Of a stretch of 64,000 nt of DNA, positions 61,116 to 64,000 are shown piece by piece. Position numbers and translations under genes: made by a program. The stretch's first letter is position 1. The number at the start of each line of letters is the position of its first letter. This stretch comes from Cellulosimicrobium cellulans (GTDB taxonomy: Bacteria; Actinomycetota; Actinomycetes; Actinomycetales; Cellulomonadaceae): NCBI RefSeq assembly GCF_024124905.1, contig NZ_JAMXST010000003.1, forward strand, positions 62,001 through 126,000, in the 5' to 3' direction. The notes under the pieces were generated by a model. It had not been told where the DNA came from, searched no databases, and worked only from the letters and a program-made list of their open reading frames with translations.

Positions 61116-62203
61116 CCTCCATCCGCGTCGCCATCGTCGGAGTAGGCAACTGCGCATCGTCCCTCGTCCAGGGCGTGCACTTCTACCGTGACGCCGACCC
61201 GAGCAGCACCGTCCCGGGCCTCATGCACGTGCAGTTCGGCGACTACCACGTGTCGAGCCTGGAGTTCGTGGCGGCGTTCGACGTCGACGCGAAGAAGGTC
61301 GGCTTCGACCTCTCGGAGGCGATCAACGCCTCGGAGAACAACACGATCAAGATCGCGGACGTCCCGCCGCTCGGCGTGACCGTCCAGCGCGGCCCGACCC
61401 TCGACGGCATCGGCAAGTACTACGCGCAGACGATCGAGGAGTCGGACGCGGAGCCGGTCGACGTCGTCGCCGCGCTGCGCGAGGCCCAGGTCGACGTGCT
61501 CGTCTGCTACCTCCCCGTGGGCTCCGAGCAGGCCGCGAAGTTCTACGCGCAGGCCGCGATCGACGCCGGCGTGGCGTTCGTCAACGCGCTGCCCGTCTTC
61601 ATCGCGTCCGACCCGGAGTGGGCCGCGAAGTTCGAGGAGGCCGGCGTCCCGATCGTCGGCGACGACATCAAGTCGCAGGTCGGTGCGACGATCACGCACC
61701 GCGTGCTCGCCAAGCTCTTCGAGGACCGCGGCGTCGTGCTGGACCGCACGTACCAGCTCAACGTCGGCGGGAACATGGACTTCAAGAACATGCTCGAGCG
61801 CGAGCGCCTGGAGTCCAAGAAGATCTCCAAGACGCAGGCCGTGACCTCGAACCTCGAGGGCCCGCTCGGCGGCAAGAAGGAGGACCGCAACGTCCACATC
61901 GGCCCGTCGGACTACGTCGCGTGGCTCGACGACCGCAAGTGGGCCTACGTGCGCCTCGAGGGCCGCGCGTTCGGCGAGGTCCCGCTGAACCTGGAGTACA
62001 AGCTCGAGGTGTGGGACTCCCCGAACTCCGCCGGCATCATCATCGACGCCGTGCGCGCCGCGAAGATCGCCAAGGACCGCGGCGTCGGCGGCCCGATCCT
62101 CTCGGCCTCGACCTACTTCATGAAGTCCCCGCCGGTCCAGATGGAGGACACGAAGGGCCGTGCGCAGCTGGAGGCCTTCATCGCCGGTGAGGTCGAGCGC
62201 TGA
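61112..62203 (+). CDS. ino1: Inositol-3-phosphate synthase
   Basis: 363 residues. It converts glucose-6-phosphate to myo-inositol-3-phosphate with NAD, the first step to phosphatidylinositol and mycothiol. [20 protein letters not shown] is the NAD-binding loop; [43 protein letters not shown] and [20 protein letters not shown] are catalytic and tetramer-core blocks. The start overlaps the padR stop (ATGA), with AAGGAG ahead. Confidence 0.97.
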   Translation: MTSIRVAIVGVGNCASSLVQGVHFYRDADPSSTVPGLMHVQFGDYHVSSLEFVAAFDVDAKKVGFDLSEAINASENNTIKIADVPPLGVTVQRGPTLDGIGKYYAQTIEESDAEPVDVVAALREAQVDVLVCYLPVGSEQAAKFYAQAAIDAGVAFVNALPVFIASDPEWAAKFEEAGVPIVGDDIKSQVGATITHRVLAKLFEDRGVVLDRTYQLNVGGNMDFKNMLERERLESKKISKTQAVTSNLEGPLGGKKEDRNVHIGPSDYVAWLDDRKWAYVRLEGRAFGEVPLNLEYKLEVWDSPNSAGIIIDAVRAAKIAKDRGVGGPILSASTYFMKSPPVQMEDTKGRAQLEAFIAGEVER

Positions 62204-62322
62204 TCCGGAGCGCAGCGAAGGTTGATGGCCCGGCACGCTTTTCGCCGGGCCCTCGGCCGTAGCGGAGCGCAGGACCAGCGCGACCAGCAGAGTCGAGCGC
62301 TGATCCGGAGCGCAGCGAAGGT
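62192..62322 (+). repeat. 31-bp direct repeat duplicating the end of ino1
   Basis: The same 31 bases occur at 62192-62222 and 62292-62322, exactly 100 bp apart, covering the last ino1 codons (ValGluArg), the stop codon and 18 or so bases after it. Terminators lie between and after them. Confidence 0.85.
62228..62251 (+). terminator. Terminator 1 after ino1
   Basis: GGCCCGGC-ACGCTTTTC-GCCGGGCC: an 8-bp stem with a T-containing loop, 25 bp after the stop. Confidence 0.7.
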
Positions 62323-62335
62323 GGAGATCCGGGCG

Positions 62336-62364
62336 AGGCCCCTGCCGGTGATCGGCAGGGGCCT
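62336..62364. terminator. Terminator 2, between convergent ino1 and chitinase
   Basis: AGGCCCCTGCCG-GTGAT-CGGCAGGGGCCT: a perfect 12-bp stem with 5-base loop, followed by TTG on the plus strand. Confidence 0.85.
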
Positions 62365-62390
62365 TGCCCGTGTGCTCGTCGTGCGGTGCG

Positions 62391-64000
62391 TCAGGCGCAG
62401 GGGCTGCCCGCGTCCCAGGCGCCGTGGACGTCGGTGCCGGGCTGGGAGCCGGTGGTCCACCACTGCGCGGTGTAGTTCACGCCCGCGCGGGTCACGACGT
62501 CGCCCGCGGTGTAGGTGCGCCCGGCGTCCCAGGCGTCGCCGCAGGCGGGTGCCGCTCCCGCCGGGGCGGTGCCGGGACCGCCGATGGCGCGCCAGGGCCC
62601 GTTCGGCTGGCCGGGCTCCTGGTTCCGGGTCCACCAGGCGGCGCGGTACTCGACGCCGTCGTGGTAGACGACGTCGCCCGTGGCGTACACGCCGGAGGCG
62701 TACCAGGGGGCGGCCGCGTCGGCGGGGACGAGCGGTCCCGGGGTGGCGGTCTCGAACGTGCCGCGCAGGGTCCCGAGGAGCTCGTTGTCGAGGTCACCCG
62801 CGAGGTCCCAGAAGTAGCCGCCGCCGTAGCCGTTGACGGCGAGGTACTCGGCCTTGGCCGTCACGGAGCGCGGGGTGTCCGCGGTCCACCACTCGCCGTC
62901 GCCGTAGAAGTACCCCTGCCCGGCGACCTCGTCGTAGTACTCCGGGAGGCCCTTGGCCTTGATCTCGGAGTAGTAGGTGAACGGGAGGGCGCCGTCGGCG
63001 GCGGCACCGGGCGTCGGGTCGGTGACGTTCTTCCAGCCGTAGCCGTACGCGGCCATGCCGAGGACGAGCTTCTCCTTGGGCCACCCGGCCGCGTGGTAGG
63101 CACCGAGGACGCCGTCCGCGGCGAGGCCCCAGTTGGCGGGCTCGCCGGTGGTCGGGTCGTCGTAGACGTGCAGGTTGCCCTGGTGCCCGGTGCGGGTGGT
63201 GTTCCAGTCGCCGTGGTAGTCGTAGCCCTGGACGTTGATGAAGTCGAGCGCGTCGACGAAGCGCGGGTCGAGCCAGCCACCGTACGTGCGCGGGGCCCAG
63301 CCGGCCGGTGCGAAGCCGGTGATGAGGTAGTCCTCGCCGGTCTCGGTGCCGAGCTCGTCGAGCTCGGCGCGCAGGAGCTGCGCGAACTGGACGAAGTTCT
63401 CCGCGTCCTCCTCCGGTCGCGGCGTGGGGTGCTCACCGGTCGCGCCGGGCCACTCCCAGTCGAGGTCGACGCCGTCGAAGATGCCGGCGGCGACGCCGTC
63501 GCCGCCCTTGGTGCCGTTCTCCGAGTCCTGGACGACGGGAAGGTTGCCGCGGAAGTACACGTCGAGGCAGGACTCGACGAGCCGCTCGCGGTTCTCCGGC
63601 GTGGACACGGCGTCGGAGAAGTTGTCCGACCAGGTCCAGCCGCCGAGCGAGATGAGGACCTTCAGGCCCGGGTTGGCCTCCTTGAGCTTCTTGAGCTGGT
63701 TGAAGTTGCCCGCGAGCGCCTGGTCGGCGGTGTCCGCGACGCCGTCGACGGCCTGCCCGGCCGGCTTGAGCTGGACGTAGTCGTTGAGGGGGTCGCCCTC
63801 GAGGCCGCCGTCGACGGGGTCCTCGCGGTCGGTGATGTCGCAGACCAGGTCGGTCGTGACGTTGCCGAACGCGTAGTTGAGGTGCGTCAGGTCCGACGCC
63901 GCCCCGGTCCTCTGGAGGTCGGCGACCTGGTAGCCGTCCTCGTTGCCGGCGTCCCACGCGGGGTAGTAGCCGACGGTCTTGTAGCCGTTGGCGCCGTCTC
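62391..64000 (-). CDS. GH18 chitinase with two CBM5/12 chitin-binding modules (N-terminus beyond window)
   Basis: The visible part begins inside the first beta strand (YKTVGYYPAWDAGNEDGYQV); the start codon and signal peptide lie beyond the window. LKVLISLGGWTWSDNFSDAV and DGVDLDWEWPG are the two GH18 signatures, the second with the DxxDxDxE catalytic line and proton-donor Glu. INVQGYDYHGDW and KLVLGMAAYGYGWKN follow. The C-terminus has two chitin-binding modules, YATGDVVYHDGVEYRAAWWT and YTAGDVVTRAGVNYTAQWWT, each with the aromatic AWW/QWW face. It hydrolyses chitin outside the cell. Confidence 0.96.
   Translation of the reverse strand, partial: DGANGYKTVGYYPAWDAGNEDGYQVADLQRTGAASDLTHLNYAFGNVTTDLVCDITDREDPVDGGLEGDPLNDYVQLKPAGQAVDGVADTADQALAGNFNQLKKLKEANPGLKVLISLGGWTWSDNFSDAVSTPENRERLVESCLDVYFRGNLPVVQDSENGTKGGDGVAAGIFDGVDLDWEWPGATGEHPTPRPEEDAENFVQFAQLLRAELDELGTETGEDYLITGFAPAGWAPRTYGGWLDPRFVDALDFINVQGYDYHGDWNTTRTGHQGNLHVYDDPTTGEPANWGLAADGVLGAYHAAGWPKEKLVLGMAAYGYGWKNVTDPTPGAAADGALPFTYYSEIKAKGLPEYYDEVAGQGYFYGDGEWWTADTPRSVTAKAEYLAVNGYGGGYFWDLAGDLDNELLGTLRGTFETATPGPLVPADAAAPWYASGVYATGDVVYHDGVEYRAAWWTRNQEPGQPNGPWRAIGGPGTAPAGAAPACGDAWDAGRTYTAGDVVTRAGVNYTAQWWTTGSQPGTDVHGAWDAGSPCA

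Overview
The window is very GC-rich (about 73-75% by eye in most genes) and full of GTG starts, 4-bp stop/start overlaps, ANTAR and BTAD regulators, a PadR-Ino1 pair and the order rpsF-ssb-rpsR-rplI-dnaB. This indicates an actinobacterium. The density of secreted multi-domain glycoside hydrolases with carbohydrate-binding modules suggests the Cellulomonas/Cellulosimicrobium/Promicromonospora branch of Micrococcales. That placement is inference from gene content, not from a marker search.

Layout: 1-23 kb holds a window-truncated secreted GH92 alpha-mannosidase, a BTAD regulator, a shortened alpha/beta hydrolase, a flavin-reductase-like protein, four ANTAR regulators, a dehydrogenase, a coupled lipoprotein/NRAMP-like/PRC-barrel-like operon, a flavodoxin-like protein, a fluoride-riboswitch operon (universal stress protein plus two CrcB subunits), a degenerate trypsin-like protein, a GntR regulator and a DUF1080 protein. 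From 23.5 to 32.2 kb lies a sugar locus: a GH94-like phosphorylase and a TetR regulator diverge from an ABC importer (binding protein plus two permeases) and a GH1 beta-glucosidase. From 32.3 to 41.5 kb lies a second, ribose-type ABC importer with an FGGY kinase, a SIS isomerase, a transaldolase-like aldolase, an epimerase, and SorC and LacI regulators around a divergent palindromic control region. At 41.7-43.6 kb is a secreted glycoamylase-like (COG5368/GH144-type) enzyme. It could make the oligosaccharides that the GH94/GH1 locus imports, pointing to a beta-1,2-glucan pathway.

From 45,178 to 51,485 sits a 6.3-kb island of lower GC and unfamiliar genes. It has near-perfect 26-bp terminal inverted repeats (TGT...ACA ends) and a 5-bp duplication (CAGGC), and lies about 10 bp past the dnaB stop codon. 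No transposase is recognisable in it; one cargo protein has a PD-(D/E)XK-like motif and another a HEPN-like R-x4-H motif. Next come dnaB, split in its Walker A motif by an intein with the class 3 W-C-T signature, a MATE transporter, rplI-rpsR-ssb-rpsF, a class A penicillin-binding protein, a PadR regulator with a clear operator, inositol-3-phosphate synthase, and a window-truncated GH18 chitinase.

Working together: the secreted enzymes (GH92, GH18, glycoamylase-like, DUF1080) act on polysaccharides outside the cell, and two ABC systems import products for phosphorolysis, hydrolysis or phosphorylation. The dnaB-rpsF block is the conserved housekeeping core. No rRNA, tRNA or CRISPR array was recognised.
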